Below, piece after piece: positions 25,001 through 34,929 of a stretch of 64,000 nucleotides of DNA (position 1 is its first letter; each line of letters begins with the position of its first letter). The notes beneath the pieces were generated by a model. That model searched no databases, was not told the DNA's origin, and worked only from the letters and a program-made list of their open reading frames with translations. The translations under genes and the position numbers were made by a program. Source of the stretch: Paragorgia papillata (taxonomy: Eukaryota > Cnidaria > Anthozoa > Scleralcyonacea > Coralliidae); NCBI GenBank assembly GCA_035771165.1, contig JAWNZC010000445.1, positions 1,336,001-1,400,000 of the forward strand, read 5' to 3'.

Positions 25001-25903
25001 TACAATAATGAGAAAAATCAATGAAAGTAAGTAGAAGAGTGTCATAAACAAGACTAATGTAGTAGAATAACGAGAAAAATCAATAAAAGTAAGTAGAAGA
25101 GTGTCCACAGGTACATTTTTTTACAATTTTCTAGCCATTAATATATATCTAAAAGCTGTAAAAACTGTTTTGTTGACAAATATCGAGTACCAGTTGTGTA
25201 GGCTACAGGAGCTTGAGCCCCCCCCCCCCCCCCCCCCCCCGCCCCCTCCAGTTTTTATATGGGCCAAACGTTGCTAAACCTAAAATGTATTGTCTTTTAA
25301 GTGTTTTACATGGTATTATCCCTGGCCATGTCTTGTGTGAAAATACAGAAAAATACAGAAAAATATAAGAATGTTAAACTTGTTATTTCATTTATGTGCT
25401 CTGATTTATGAGGTATATGCTAAAACAATTAATCACCTGTGTTGGTGAATAGTGTAGATATTTACCTCACCGCTTCACAGCTCAGTGAATATCCAGCACC
25501 AAGGGGCAAATCACTCCTGAAAAGTGTATGTGATAAAAAAATCATGTGATTTTTTTCATGATTTTTTTATTGTTCTCGTGATTTTTTAATTTTTTTTCAT
25601 GATTTGTTTGTGATTTTTCTGAAGGTGTACGTGATTTAAATCAGTGATTTGCCCCTCGTCCAGCACTATATTCACCTCCACTTTGGTGAATACGTGTAAT
25701 TGTTAAGTATATATACCTGGGTTGTCTAGCAGAAGTTTGATTCGTTTTTTTATTATTTTCTGGTAATCCATAACATCTTTAAGCTCCTTGACGCCATCTT
25801 GATCAACATAACAATCTTCTAACACTTTCCGTAGTTTCTGCTCACACTTTTCAATGATATGTTCAACACTGTCAACGCCAAAAACATTCTCGACAGCTGG
25901 CAT
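19062..25903 (-). CDS. Ser/Thr protein kinase fused to a Nudix-like domain
   Basis: Nine minus-strand exons: 25717-25903, 24596-24755, 23966-24239, 23124-23265, 21801-22064, 21572-21678, 20517-20678, 19972-20269 and 19062-19558. All boundaries are GT-AG, phases match at every junction, and the total is 2091 bp (696 aa). Residues 1-75 look helical. Residues 78-335 are a complete kinase: degenerate glycine loop (DNGCFGTV), Lys101, HRDLKPDN at 198, DFG at 221, APE at 245, DIFSYG at 268. The HRDLKPDN form indicates Ser/Thr specificity of RIPK/TKL type. Residues 335-440 are unassigned. Residues 460-696 contain RGLEEELGV (570-578), the second half of a Nudix box with Glu-to-Gly at its second position. 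The ATG at 25903 was chosen over an upstream TTG. Alternatively, two genes abut, the second starting at the good ATG at 20263 (gccATGG) inside exon 8. Confidence 0.8.
19559..19971 (-). repeat. intron 8 of kinase-Nudix gene filled by a 19-bp minisatellite
   Basis: From about 19625 to 19950 the intron is around sixteen copies of gtgtgggatagcaaagacc with variants (atatgggatagtatagatc, gcgggataggaaagacc). The array is stop-free on the minus strand, so retention of this intron would insert about 137 residues of a CYPTRSLLSHTVFAIP-type repeat and keep translation going for much of its length. Confidence 0.9.
20502..20517 (-). promoter_or_regulatory. tandem splice donors 15 bp apart, exon 7
   Basis: Two identical strong donors, GTAAGTG, lie 15 bp apart at the end of exon 7: exon ends 20517 (...HWRD) or 20502 (...DVSEET). 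Both leave the frame in phase 0, so the choice would add or drop five residues without a frameshift. Confidence 0.55.
20700..21150. repeat. C/A-rich degenerate repeat in kinase intron 6
   Basis: Irregular repeats of acccacccacacacggacgc and caatcacgcaccaacgcacg with cctcatcccac variants. Low complexity, no coding value. A 16-plus C-tract follows within the same intron at 21507-21527. Confidence 0.8.
22160..22320. repeat. diverged relative of the foldback arm, in kinase intron 4
   Basis: Contains ataagttgcggcttatttt, agcttcaaccctaggctta, and ccgttcattagccacggctt. This is the same order as aagtcgcgacttattttgg, ctcaaccctgttctta and the cggtcaatttc box of the arms at 4378 and 6712, but much diverged. 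It could be a solo arm. Confidence 0.5.
22565..23040. repeat. inverted-repeat element in kinase intron 4
   Basis: Near both ends the strand carries ataatataggggc-like and gggcaaaattac words: tataataatatagagggcaa at 22568 and ttgcccgctatattattaa at 23006. They are inverted with respect to each other, suggesting a MITE of about 460 bp. Internal tandem agggcaaaattac and gattggt words occur at 22590-22700. Confidence 0.5.
23400..23950. repeat. GATGGT/GATGAT trinucleotide-type tract with embedded hairpin, kinase intron 3
   Basis: Long degenerate (gat/ggt/agt)n tract, interrupted at 23703-23744 by a compact hairpin: tagcctgcaccacagacat and atgtctgcggtgcaggcta (one mismatch). The TAGCCTGC ends recur at 30706, 32908 and 61749. 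An (att)n run lies at 23819-23839. Confidence 0.85.
24980..25105. repeat. tandem duplication, unit about 59 bp, kinase intron 1
   Basis: Two adjacent copies of aacaagactgatgtagtac ... gtaagtagaagagtgtc with a few substitutions (23 bp of the end is identical). A C-tract of about 30 bp follows at 25219-25248. Confidence 0.8.
25395..25700. mobile_element. nested inverted-repeat element, kinase intron 1
   Basis: Outer words cacctgtgttggtgaatagtg and cacctccactttggtgaatac bracket inner inverted pairs ggggcaaatcactcc / tcagtgatttgcccc. A core of repeated tgatttttttcatgatttt sits at 25535-25625. This looks like one hairpin element inserted within another. The inner words recur at 47975 next to SUGP1. 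Confidence 0.55.
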
Positions 25904-27405
25904 AGTTCTTTTGATCAAAGACGTATTTTATTTACGTCTGTAAACAGTACAAGATTGTACAACAAATGTACTGGGCATTCACTCGCTCTATATTCAGAAC
26001 AGAACAACATTGATTTAATATCTTGAGATAACGGTAGTAAAATTACGGTGGCCAGTGCACACTGCACAAACAAAAGTTCGAATGCACAACAAAATATTAA
26101 AACTAGAAGTTACTATCGCAAGGGAAGTGCTGCCTCAAAAGCCATGGGAAGCCTAATTTTTTGTAAAATTTCAAAAATGAACCCTGGGATTGATTATTTA
26201 AGAAATGGCTCATGGTTTAGCGTGCTCCATCGAGTTTTAGTATCAACCAACTCGTGGTCTATTACAAATCCGGCTTTGTGATTGGCTGAGCTACCATGGT
26301 CTATTGGTGATAGACCATAGTAGCGTTATCCAATGATAAACCTTCTTATAGCTGGAAGCCTGGAATACTCCTATTCTGACCAATCAGAAGCCACGGCATA
26401 TTCACGCCGCAAGCAAAACCTGGAAACTAGGCTAAAAAATCAAACATGGCGTCTGCTAAAAATTTTGCATGAGTGAAGAAAACATTGGGTCGAAAGTAAT
26501 GGAAATATATTCAGTTTGACATTTTCGAATAAGAACATGAATTCGCTTATGCCTATGGAGTATATCTACACCAAATTTGAAGCAAAGTAGTTACAATCTT
26601 GTGTTTTGTGAGCGATTGTTTACCATACGCCATCGAACTGCTCTGCATGTATGGGGAGACTTCTGCAAACAAAAAGGTAAAACTATCTGAACATTTAGAA
26701 CAATGTTTGATAAGACTTCTTTACGTTAAAGAAAAGTTGTTTATAGTTGATACTAAAACAATTAGACAACTCGTCCTCGTTTTCTGCCTCGTTGTCTAAT
26801 TGTTAAATGGAGCACGCACGACAGCCAATCAAAAACGTTGCTATATCAAAGCTATGTTATAATATAAATTGTAACAGACATACTGCAGTAGTATGTACAC
26901 ATTTTTTCAATTATTTTAATTACTCGAGCTACCTGTGGTAGCCGAGTCTTAGGTTTCGGCTCCGTTTGTTATTTTTATTTTTTCGGCGCCACACAAAAAT
27001 TGCATTATCCCGTCAGGCCTTGCGAAACTGTAAAGGTATGTTGCGTGCTCGGTTTTTTCGAGTTCTTTTGCCTTTGATGAATTTGATCGAGTTGGGTTGA
27101 GGTGTTTTCCGACGGTATTGGTGAATTCATGAGTAGTTGATCAGTAATGTTGCTGACAAGGTTTGTCCATGAAGACAGAATAGACGAATTTATTACAGAC
27201 GCGAAAAAAATGCCGTGTTGACATCAGTACCCTAGGAAGTTTGACTTGAGGACTAGAGACACAAGAAAGGGCCACAGTATACCAAAGAACATATACGTAC
27301 TGTTTACCTAGTAACGGCTTTCTCCTTGTTTGAATAGCTTTACCTTTTGCAAGTGACCGAGTTACAGTTGATCAGTTATTAAAAGCGGCTGACAATTGTC
27401 TTCAA
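25904..27405. other. upstream region of kinase-Nudix gene; small hairpins
   Basis: 5' flank of the minus-strand gene, so any promoter lies here. A near-perfect hairpin, gctaccatggtctat and atagaccatagtagc with a 5-base loop, sits at 26290-26324 (one mismatch). Another short inverted pair, acaattagacaac / gttgtctaattgt, is at 26758-26809. No gene is recognisable: the 66-codon plus frame at 26599 matches no family I know. Confidence 0.5.
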
Positions 27406-27413
27406 CATAAACA

Positions 27414-29191
27414 CTCTCTCCTCCGCAGAGGCTCGGAGCGAGTCGGAGGCGAAGACGCGCGAGGAATGATGGGAAGAGGGAAAGAAAAGTAGCCTCTGCC
27501 AGATAATGTTGTCAATATGGCGCCAAAATGCCGTGATGGACTAGACACCAGACTCGGAATTTCAATATATAATCAAATTTAACTTACGGAAAAGTTGGAA
27601 ATCCATAAATTGTGAACAAAAGACACATTTAAATTGCTGGCAGACAATTCTCAACTCGAGAATGTTAATATTGTTACACAAGGACAGGATTTTCCAGTTT
27701 TGAATTATGCAATTAAACATGTAAACAAACGCTACCCGAGAAAGTTTATATCAAAAGACACTGAACTGTTGTAAACATAGATCTTACCTATGATACTGTT
27801 GCACGTATACACGTAGTGCATGTGGTACGTTTGCGAGCTTGGTGTAATGGATAGTAAAAAGACTGGATTGGAAACTTGATGGCGTGAGCATAACAACCTG
27901 GTTGCAATTGACAAGCTTAAAAAACCCGAGTATATTCAAAGTTTGGGATTAATACAGCCTAAAATGATAATCGAATTGTCTGTAAATACGACAAAGCCAC
28001 AATACGACAAAATGCCCGTCTATTCTTACTCATTTTAAAAGAAGATATCAAGGTTTACTAGTTAAAATATGCATCCCAAATTCCGAGCAAAACAAAACAC
28101 AATTTGGGGACGCCAGTTTCTTCAAAACAACACAGGAATCATCAAAACAAAGATCAACAACGCTTACCCCGAACGCTCGATTGTGGCTTAGGCAGGTTTG
28201 TAAGGCGATAAAATCATTTGAAACGTCAACATAGTCATCTGAATGTGAGGATATGAAGAATTTGAAGAAAAGTTCACTAAAAACCTCAGTAAAACAAGCG
28301 TATTCACGCCATTCGTGACATCACAATTTGCAACTAGGTTTCAACATCTCTCGAGCAAAGAAAAACGCTTTTCAGCCAATCGGCGGCCTGGAAACACCTC
28401 ACGTGACTATTAGTTTCCAATCCACTCATTTTACTATCCATGGTGTAATGTAGAAAGTTAGCGCTGAGAATATTCCAGCGCTGCATGTTCGTCGGCTTTG
28501 TTTATCAACGATTCTAAGTTCGATATTAAAACGTTTGTCAGTCTGGCAGCGTTTCGAATTTTTTGATTCGTTCCGCAGGTGATTCCCATAGAAGAATTCA
28601 GAACTAATAACGTCCAGAACAACATTCTAGACTTAGATCTTGAAGAAAACATTGTACTTCGTGCAAACTATCGTCGCTATCTCCCATGACCAGAGAACCG
28701 CAGATTTGGTACTTGACTGAAATCTCTTCGTATTCGGTTTGTTTGCCGACTTCGAATTCGGTGTTAAAAAATCCTTCTCCGGCGTACTTGCACTTATTGC
28801 AAAGCATTCTATATCTTCTTCTGCATTATGGTTATCGTAAAGAGAATAAACAAGTCTAAATTAATTGAAATATAGTTTACATCTAAATAATTTGATTTAA
28901 AATGGCAGACACGTAAATAACAGCAAGAATCAAATAAATTCCTTAAATCGCACTATTTCTTCACGAAAATCGTCATGCTAACCTTTGATACTTAGATCTT
29001 GAAGGCAGTGCTGAATTTCTCCCAAATGGGTTTTTTTTTATGCCATTTACCAGAGAACCGCAAATCCTGCCAGAGAACCGCCCATTATCTGGCAGAGGCT
29101 TCTCACCGCTTTTTCCACCTTCCTGACGTTCTCCGCGCGCTTTACGATTGCCCGCGAGCCTGCGAATAGAAGCCTCTGCGGAGGAGAGAGT
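27414..29191. mobile_element. 1.78-kb TIR element with 8-bp duplication, hAT-like
   Basis: Imperfect terminal inverted repeats of about 100 bp: ctctcctccgcagaggct to cctctgccagataatg on the left, mirrored by cattatctggcagaggct to gcctctgcggaggagagag on the right. Both sides are flanked by cataaaca (27406-27413 and 29192-29199), a perfect 8-bp target duplication. Fragments with the same gcctctgcgga end occur at 50620, 59917 and 60628. No transposase is visible. It carries coding-like segments (separate entry). Confidence 0.8.
28604..28807 (-). pseudogene. coding-like fragment carried inside the TIR element
   Basis: A 67-codon minus frame starts with a true ATG and begins MLCNKCKYAGEGFFNTEFEV. 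Its later part, QICGSLVMGDSDD then EVQCFLQDLS, is repeated in diverged form nearer the element's right end (about 28990-29072: QICGSLVNG, then an IQHCLQDLS-like stretch if one frame step is allowed). Similarity is better preserved at the protein level than in the DNA between them. I do not recognise the family. It may be a duplicated exon captured by the transposon. Confidence 0.4.
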
Positions 29192-29214
29192 CATAAACAT
29201 GCTTACAATTAAAG

Positions 29215-29633
29215 TGTCACTGAGATGAAATTTTTACCCCTACTTTTTTCTGTATGAGCCTAAAGTGCATGTATCGAAGACTTACCAAACGAAGTTTCAT
29301 GCTGATATTCGGAAACATAAAGCAGATATTGACGAAAGAAATACGCAAATTCGCGGCCGCCATTAAAATGGACGTGTTTATTTGAGACTGGATCTAGGAT
29401 GTCTGTGACGTCAGAGTCTCAACCCAACAAAACACCTTGTGTGATAGTAAACAAGCGTGGCTTTGAAGAATCGCTCATTAAAATTAAATTATTCCATCAT
29501 GCCATCATCACGCTTTGTTGTACAAGATTGCAGCAATCAATCTGATATTAAAGCAGGAATATCCTTGCATAAGAGTCCAATTGACCAAATTGCGAAGAGA
29601 GTTTGGATTAAATTTGTCCAAACGAACCAATTT
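29215..29633. other. spacer with partial copy of the AAAGTGTCACTGAG repeat
   Basis: aaagtgtcactgagatgaaat at 29212 is a solo copy of the end of the element annotated next. Otherwise no gene. Confidence 0.45.
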
Positions 29634-29931
29634 TAAAGTGTCACTGAGACGAAATTTTCACTTCTCATTTTTATTTCATCATTGTGAAGTATACCCACCT
29701 ACAATGTACTGTACGAAGTTTTAACTCGAAATTCAAAAAAGAGGCGCTGTGAAGCAAATTTTAATGGCGGACACAATTTTCAGCATTTCAAACGTTTATA
29801 ACTTTAAACCTATTTGTTTATATCGGTTTAAATTTTGTACACGGGGTATTTATATCTCAATAAAGTTCGTCGAAGTTAAATTTTCGCAAAACTTTGCGGT
29901 CGATTTTTCGTCTCAGTGACACTTTTAGGCT
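29634..29931. mobile_element. MITE with AAAGTGTCACTGAGACGAAA ends, 298 bp
   Basis: Left end aaagtgtcactgagacgaaa and right end tttcgtctcagtgacacttt are perfect 20-bp inverted repeats. The interior is AT-rich, with cgctgtgaagcaaattttaatggcgg. A solo end is found at 29212. Confidence 0.8.
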
Positions 29932-30700
29932 TACATGTGTTTACAACTGCACACGCCGGCGATCGCGGTAGACCTGCCCTAGCTAGTACGTAAAAGATGA
30001 CGACCTATTTCAAAACAGGTTGGCCCTGGCCTTGCTGCTTTATAGTCCGACAATTACAAAATGCAAGTATAATAATAAGCACCGAATAGAGCATTCTTGA
30101 TTCTGCCGAATCCGACACTATAGGTTTTGTCTACTAAATTATTAGATCCGTTGTTTAATTTTCAGAAAAACGGCCTTGTTTACATTTATATTACATTAGC
30201 AAACCTTCGGCGCTTCCTGCACCGCTGCAGTTCATATAAGGGCCATAGATTCTATTTGTGAAAATCTATGCAAATATGCAATGCATTGCCATGTAGTCTT
30301 GCTAGAGTCTTATTGCCATGTAGTCTTGCACAGGCTACACGAAGCTTTCAGAAATCAGTAGCCCGAGAGAACACCTGAGCAGGCGTCTTGTTATATTTAA
30401 AGGTGACGTACGTCTGTTCTGCGCATGACCGCAATGTGGTCCCCAAAACATGACATTCGTAGATATTACATGAAGTACTCAGCTCAATGTAAACCGTTAG
30501 GAACAACATGGCAGAAAACCAAGCGATTCGGCGAGCATATCTCCTCGGATTTCTTCTATTTCTCCTGAAAATGTTTTGTTTTGGGTACAAGTAATGAATG
30601 GGAACCAGAAAAGCTTACAATCTTGAATAAGGTATTAGTATTTTGTTTGTAAATTTAGATGTAAACATTAGTTTCATACATGCGCAGAACGGACTGTACA
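29932..30700. other. gene-free region
   Basis: Nothing convincing. An 80-codon minus frame at 30348-30590 lacks domains and supporting splice sites. A short direct repeat, ttgccatgtagtcttgc, occurs at 30288 and 30310. Confidence 0.4.
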
Positions 30701-30705
30701 TCACT

Positions 30706-30775
30706 AGCCTGCATACAGACTTAAACGGGGAACGGAAACGGGGGAAGTCTGCACGCAGGCTAGTACATCACCTTT
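30706..30775. mobile_element. hairpin MITE with TAGCCTGC ends
   Basis: actagcctgcatacagactt and aagtctgcacgcaggctagt face each other around a G/A-rich loop (aaacggggaacggaaacggg). Same end type as the hairpin at 23703 and the one at 61749. Confidence 0.75.
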
Positions 30776-31000
30776 AAATACAGCAGACTTAAATTACAAA
30801 TAACTATCACTTAATGTATCTGAATATAATTGGCAAGGCTTTTGACTGCATACACAGTATACTACATACATTATGACTATGTGTTGATGTTTGGTAAACA
30901 AATTTATGATAAATCACTGTCACTATAAATCATGCTTCTTACTGTGACAAAGCTGTGAGTGGAATCCGGAGTGTCTGATATAATTCTTTTAAATATTCTG

Positions 31001-31534
31001 CTAATTTGTTATTTGAGTCTGTGACAGTTTTTCTTTATCAATATGAGCTTTCTCTGCTTGTTTTCTTTTTTGATAGATTCTAGCTTTTTCAAGTCTAGCT
31101 TGTTTCTCACTGTCAGTTTCCTCTGACCATTTTTTTTGTTGTGACTCTCTAGCATTTACAAGTCTTGTTTGTTTCTCACTGTCAGTTTCCTCTGATCGTT
31201 TTCTTTTTTGAAACTTTTTATCATTTTCAAGTCTAGTTTGTTTTTCACTTTGAGTTTCTTCTGATCGTTTTCTTTTTCGATACTTTCTATCCTTTTCAAG
31301 TCTAGTTCGCTTTTCACTTTTGGTTTCTTCCGAATGTTTACGGAATTGATTTACATGCAATTGAACAGGGACAATTTCAAATAAATTTGTATTTAATTCA
31401 CTTGACAGAGAACATAAATATTCCTCTAATTCAATGACCAGTGTGAAGGTATCACCACATTCATCCTCGGATTCATCACCAGATTCATCACCACATTCGC
31501 AAAGCAAATATTTCACCTTCAATAATTCCTTCAA
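31001..31534 (-). pseudogene. Helitron-protein-like basic repeat fragment
   Basis: A 177-codon minus frame. The N-terminal third is acidic (CGDESGDESEDECGDTF). From about residue 68 there are four tandem copies of a 23-residue charged unit, KRKRSEETxSEKQTRLEN, then EKAHIDKEK and a stop. Such Arg/Lys/Glu tandem units precede the Rep-helicase region in Helitron-encoded proteins and related domestic copies; that assignment is from memory of the family's style. No Rep or helicase motif follows on the minus strand, so this is a fragment. Its first 100 bp or so lie in the inverted duplication at 31437-32177. Confidence 0.45.
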
Positions 31535-32177
31535 TAATCAACCGATCGGCACACACGATACACCAAATTAAAGCTTATTATTCTATCTTTCTGGCCCAAG
31601 ATTAACGGCGTTTGTTTCAACAATTTATAGAGAAGAAAAATAATGATTTACTAGAAAGTACTCACTCTTTAGTCTTGGGGGAAAGATTTCGATGGCTTTT
31701 CTTTAATTTTAACCGGCTTTCATATATATCAAAATGAAGCTCATTCTATCTTCTTGCTGGCCCAAGAAAAATTAGAAGTGGCCCAGATCTGGTTTAAGAG
31801 TTATTCGCTTGTAACACCAAAACTGTGAAGGTATCACCACATTCACTTGGGGGGGAAATTTCGATGGCTTCTTTTAACCAGATCTGGGCCACTTCTAATT
31901 TCTCTTGGGCCAGCAAGAACATAGAATGAGCTTCAATTTGATATATAGGAAAGCAAGTTAAAATTAAAAGAAGCCATCGAAATTTTCCCCCCAAGACCGA
32001 AAAGTGAGTACTTTCTAGTAAATCGTTATTTTTCTCCTCTATAAATTGTTCAAACAAACTTGGGCCAGAAAGATAGAATCGGTTGATTATTGAAGGAATT
32101 ATTGAAGGTGAAATATTTGCTTTGCGAACTGTGGTGATGAATCCGAGGATGAATGTGGTGATACCTTCCCACTGGTA
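31437..32177. repeat. long inverted duplication, arms about 350 bp
   Basis: The left arm starts at gtgaaggtatcaccacattc and the right arm ends at gaatgtggtgataccttccc. In between, cttcaataattccttcaata, atttactagaaagtact, aagatttcgatggctt and cacttctaattt all reappear in reverse order. The centre is near 31810-31860, where a third copy of gtgaaggtatcaccacattc sits. The left arm overlaps the start of the Helitron-like frame. Confidence 0.85.
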
Positions 32178-32365
32178 ATTCAACGATATCATCCGTTCAT
32201 GACTACAATTTCTGGCAGACTGGCATGAGGATCAAATAAATAAAAATAATCTAGACCCTTTATCAAGGCCATCATATAGCCTTCTAATATTAAAATACCA
32301 TAATTGTCATTTGCAAAAGTATTCATCAAAGCTGAACGAATGGTAAAGTAGGCAGCCCCAACTTC

Positions 32366-32575
32366 ATGCTCACTACCTCAATGGTCCACCACAATGGGCA
32401 GATCAATATTATTTTGTGCCTCAATGGGCTCCACCACAATGGGCAGATCAATATTATTTTGTGCCTCAATGGGCTCCGCCACAATGGGCAGATCAATATT
32501 ATTTTGTGCCTCAACGGGCTCCGCCACAATGGGCAGATCAACAGATGTATATTTTTGTGCCTCAACGGGCGATAT
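32366..32575. repeat. 45-bp tandem repeat, about four copies
   Basis: Unit: caccacaatgggcagatcaa followed by tattattttgtgcctcaatgggct. Later copies read through in one frame as PPQWADQYYFVPQWA. However, the first copy is shifted by two bases and the frame ends outside the array without splice signals, so I treat it as a minisatellite rather than a gene. Confidence 0.85.
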
Positions 32576-33036
32576 ATTTGTGTCGACTGTTGACTTGTCT
32601 TCTAACCAACGGCAACATACAACAGTTGGTAAGTTGTTCAGCGACAGAAATCCCTTGTACTAAGACATTGTCGATGGTTGTCGAGTTCCACTCGATAACT
32701 GGAATAGTTTGTGCTGTTAACAGCGCCGATAAACTCATGAAAGAGCACTGCTTTCCTCGAGACTGGCCACTGAAACCTTCATGGCTTTGATGAATACCTC
32801 CACGAGAAAGTAAAGACATGATGTATTTGTTCTTACCGTGAATTTTCTGTCGAGGAAGAACTTCGAGAAGCTCTGAAGCTGAACGAAGGCAACGTTACGT
32901 TGGTAGTAGCCTGCGTGCAGACGCTCCATCCCAGATCCCAAATAACAGGGAATAAGAGCGTAGGCTACGTTAGTAGCGGAACATGCGCACTGAGTCACAT
33001 CAGCTCATGCAAAATTTAACAAATCGAGATTCTGGT
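32576..33036. other. spacer with eroded TAGCCTGCG element
   Basis: Gtagcctgcgtgcagacgct (32908) and agagcgtaggctacgt (32954) are weakly inverted, an eroded member of the TAGCCTGC hairpin family. No gene. Confidence 0.45.
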
Positions 33037-33044
33037 CGGCTATA

Positions 33045-33274
33045 CCATAGAGATCATATAAATACTAGAGGGGGCATCCTATCTTAATTTCAGTCAACCG
33101 CGGGTATTAATAAACCAATTGAACGCCGCCATCTTGGATTTTTTTGGAGGCAAACATTAGGCGCCTTGGTACCAATTGACTGAAATATCATAGGTAATGG
33201 CGGCTGCCATGTGGTTACCAAATTTTCCCGCCAATCGGCCAATGCCCCCTCTAGTATTTATATGATCTCTATGG
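33045..33274. mobile_element. 230-bp MITE, perfect 32-bp inverted ends, GCTATA duplication
   Basis: The ends ccatagagatcatataaata... and ...tatttatatgatctctatgg are perfect inverted repeats over 32 bp (33045-33076 and 33243-33274). Both are flanked by gctata (33039-33044, 33275-33280). Interior inverted words accaattgactgaaat / atttcagtca add to the symmetry. Superfamily not assigned; the perfect ends suggest recent activity. Confidence 0.85.
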
Positions 33275-33439
33275 GCTATACACAGTGAACTCGATGTAAG
33301 TTAAAATCTGATGCCTGGAACGCTAACGTCCAGTCACAGAATAGAAATACAACCAGAAGTCCAACTCGAATGACAACTTGTCCGCATTTCTTCAATGCGC
33401 AGGCGCGATATTTTACCCCTCCTACGCGATCCTACGCAA

Positions 33440-33552
33440 TGTCCTACGCCATCCTACGCAATCCTGGCAAGTTCTCCCGGCAGTTTGGACCTTCAAAAGA
33501 TGGTTAAAACTGCCGGGGGAACTTGCCAGGATTGCGTAGGATGGCGTAGGAT
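33440..33552. repeat. hairpin around CCTACGCAATCCTGGCAAG
   Basis: gccatcctacgcaatcctgg / ccaggattgcgtaggatggc form the stem base, continuing through caagttc-cccggcagttt and its mirror. The loop is about 20 bp. The stem exceeds 40 bp. Extra catcctacg units tile the left flank. Confidence 0.85.
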
Positions 33553-33689
33553 GCCTAGGAATCAAGATGCGCGAGGCGACATGCGCGAGGACATAAACTT
33601 CAAAGGTTCCGATGCGAGGTTGTACTTCTATTCTGTGAAATGGCCCTGGGCCATTTGTTCCCGCCATTTTGTTTTTGGCCGCCATCTTG

Positions 33690-34735
33690 GCCCAGCCCCT
33701 GCCTCCTCCGCAGGCCCTCGTTGCATCATGGACAGGTCACACACGCCGAATTTAGGGCCTGCAAAATCCTGTAAAAAATTTGGCAAAACTTGGCACTACC
33801 ATTATTTTAACTACCATTGTTAATAGCCATGGCTATATCCGACGATTTTGAAGGACATTGAAGGCTTGTGACATACGAATCCTAGCTTTAAAATGAAGGA
33901 ATTGTTGAAAAAAGCAATTACGGTTGAACTTTGTCAACTTTCGGCCGGAATAATCAACGAAAATGCACTTTACTCTACCCAAAGACTCTTGGGTTTATAC
34001 TTTTTCGGTTTCCACAACAACTGAAACTTGAATTACGCTACACTATAGCCTACAATTTAACAAAATTAAATCTCATTAACTCTTGATCAGTTGACAGTCT
34101 TCGATAGCTAAATAAACCAAAAAACAATAAGAAAAACCTGTACTTTCCTGACCGTCGAATTTGCTTTTGTTCGGCAGATATTTTTTCCTTCAATTCCTTT
34201 TGCCGAATATATCTGCCGAATATCTGCCGAACATCTGCCGAACAAAAGCAAATTCGACGGTCAGGAAAGTAACAGGTTTTTCGTATTGTTTTTTTGTTTA
34301 TTTTAGCTAACGAAGACTGTCAACTGACCAAGAGTTAATGAGATTTAATTTTGTTAAATTGTAGGCTATAGTGTAGCGTAATTCAAGTTTCAGTTGTTGT
34401 GGAAACCGAAAAAGTATAAACCAAAGAGTCTCTGGGTAGACTAAAGTGTATTTTCGTTGATTATTCCGGCCGAAAGTTGACAAAGTTCAACCGTAATTGC
34501 TTTCTTCGACAATTCCTGCATTTTAAAGCTAGGATTCGTATGTCATAAGTCTTCAATGTCCTTCAAAATCTTCGGAAATAGCCATGGCTATTAACAATGG
34601 TAGTTAATTATGCAAATTTATTCCGTGCCAAGTTTTGCCAAATTTTTTACAGGATCTTGCAGGCCCTAAATTCGGCGTGTGTGACCTGTCCATGATGCAA
34701 TAGGGCCTGTAGAGGAGGCAGGCCCAGGCCCCACA
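33690..34735. repeat. 1-kb palindrome, arms about 500 bp
   Basis: The left arm (33690-34180) begins at cccctgcctcctccgcaggc; the right arm (about 34220-34735) ends in the mirror of it. Arms share, in mirrored order, catcatggacaggtcacac, gcaaaacttggc, agccatggctat, gaaggacattgaag, tacggttgaactttgtcaac, tttatactttttcggtt, ttcagttgttgtgg and gacagtcttcg, to a centre rich in gccgaatatctgccgaac. Further right-arm copies follow at 34930-35395 and 35600-36055. Confidence 0.9.
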
Positions 34736-34929
34736 TATGGCCCTGGGGACGAGGTTGAGGGCCTGCAATTTTTCCCCGGCCGCTGTTCGACAAACGTACC
34801 TCCAAGTTCTTTTAACACTGTGTGACTGTGACCCACCAGGAAATTCGGTCTAAACTTTCTTACAGATCCTGACAATGAAGAAACCAATATGTTTTAGAAT
34901 TACCGATCTCCTGCCAATAATATTTTTAG

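Noticed and set aside
32394..32790. PPQWADQYYFVPQWA repeat protein
   Set aside because: The first repeat is out of frame with the rest, there are overlapping open frames on both strands, and nothing supports expression; treated as a 45-bp minisatellite.
33395..33823. 142-codon plus frame across the 33.4-kb hairpin
   Set aside because: It spans both arms of a palindrome and into the next one; the opposite strand is equally open.
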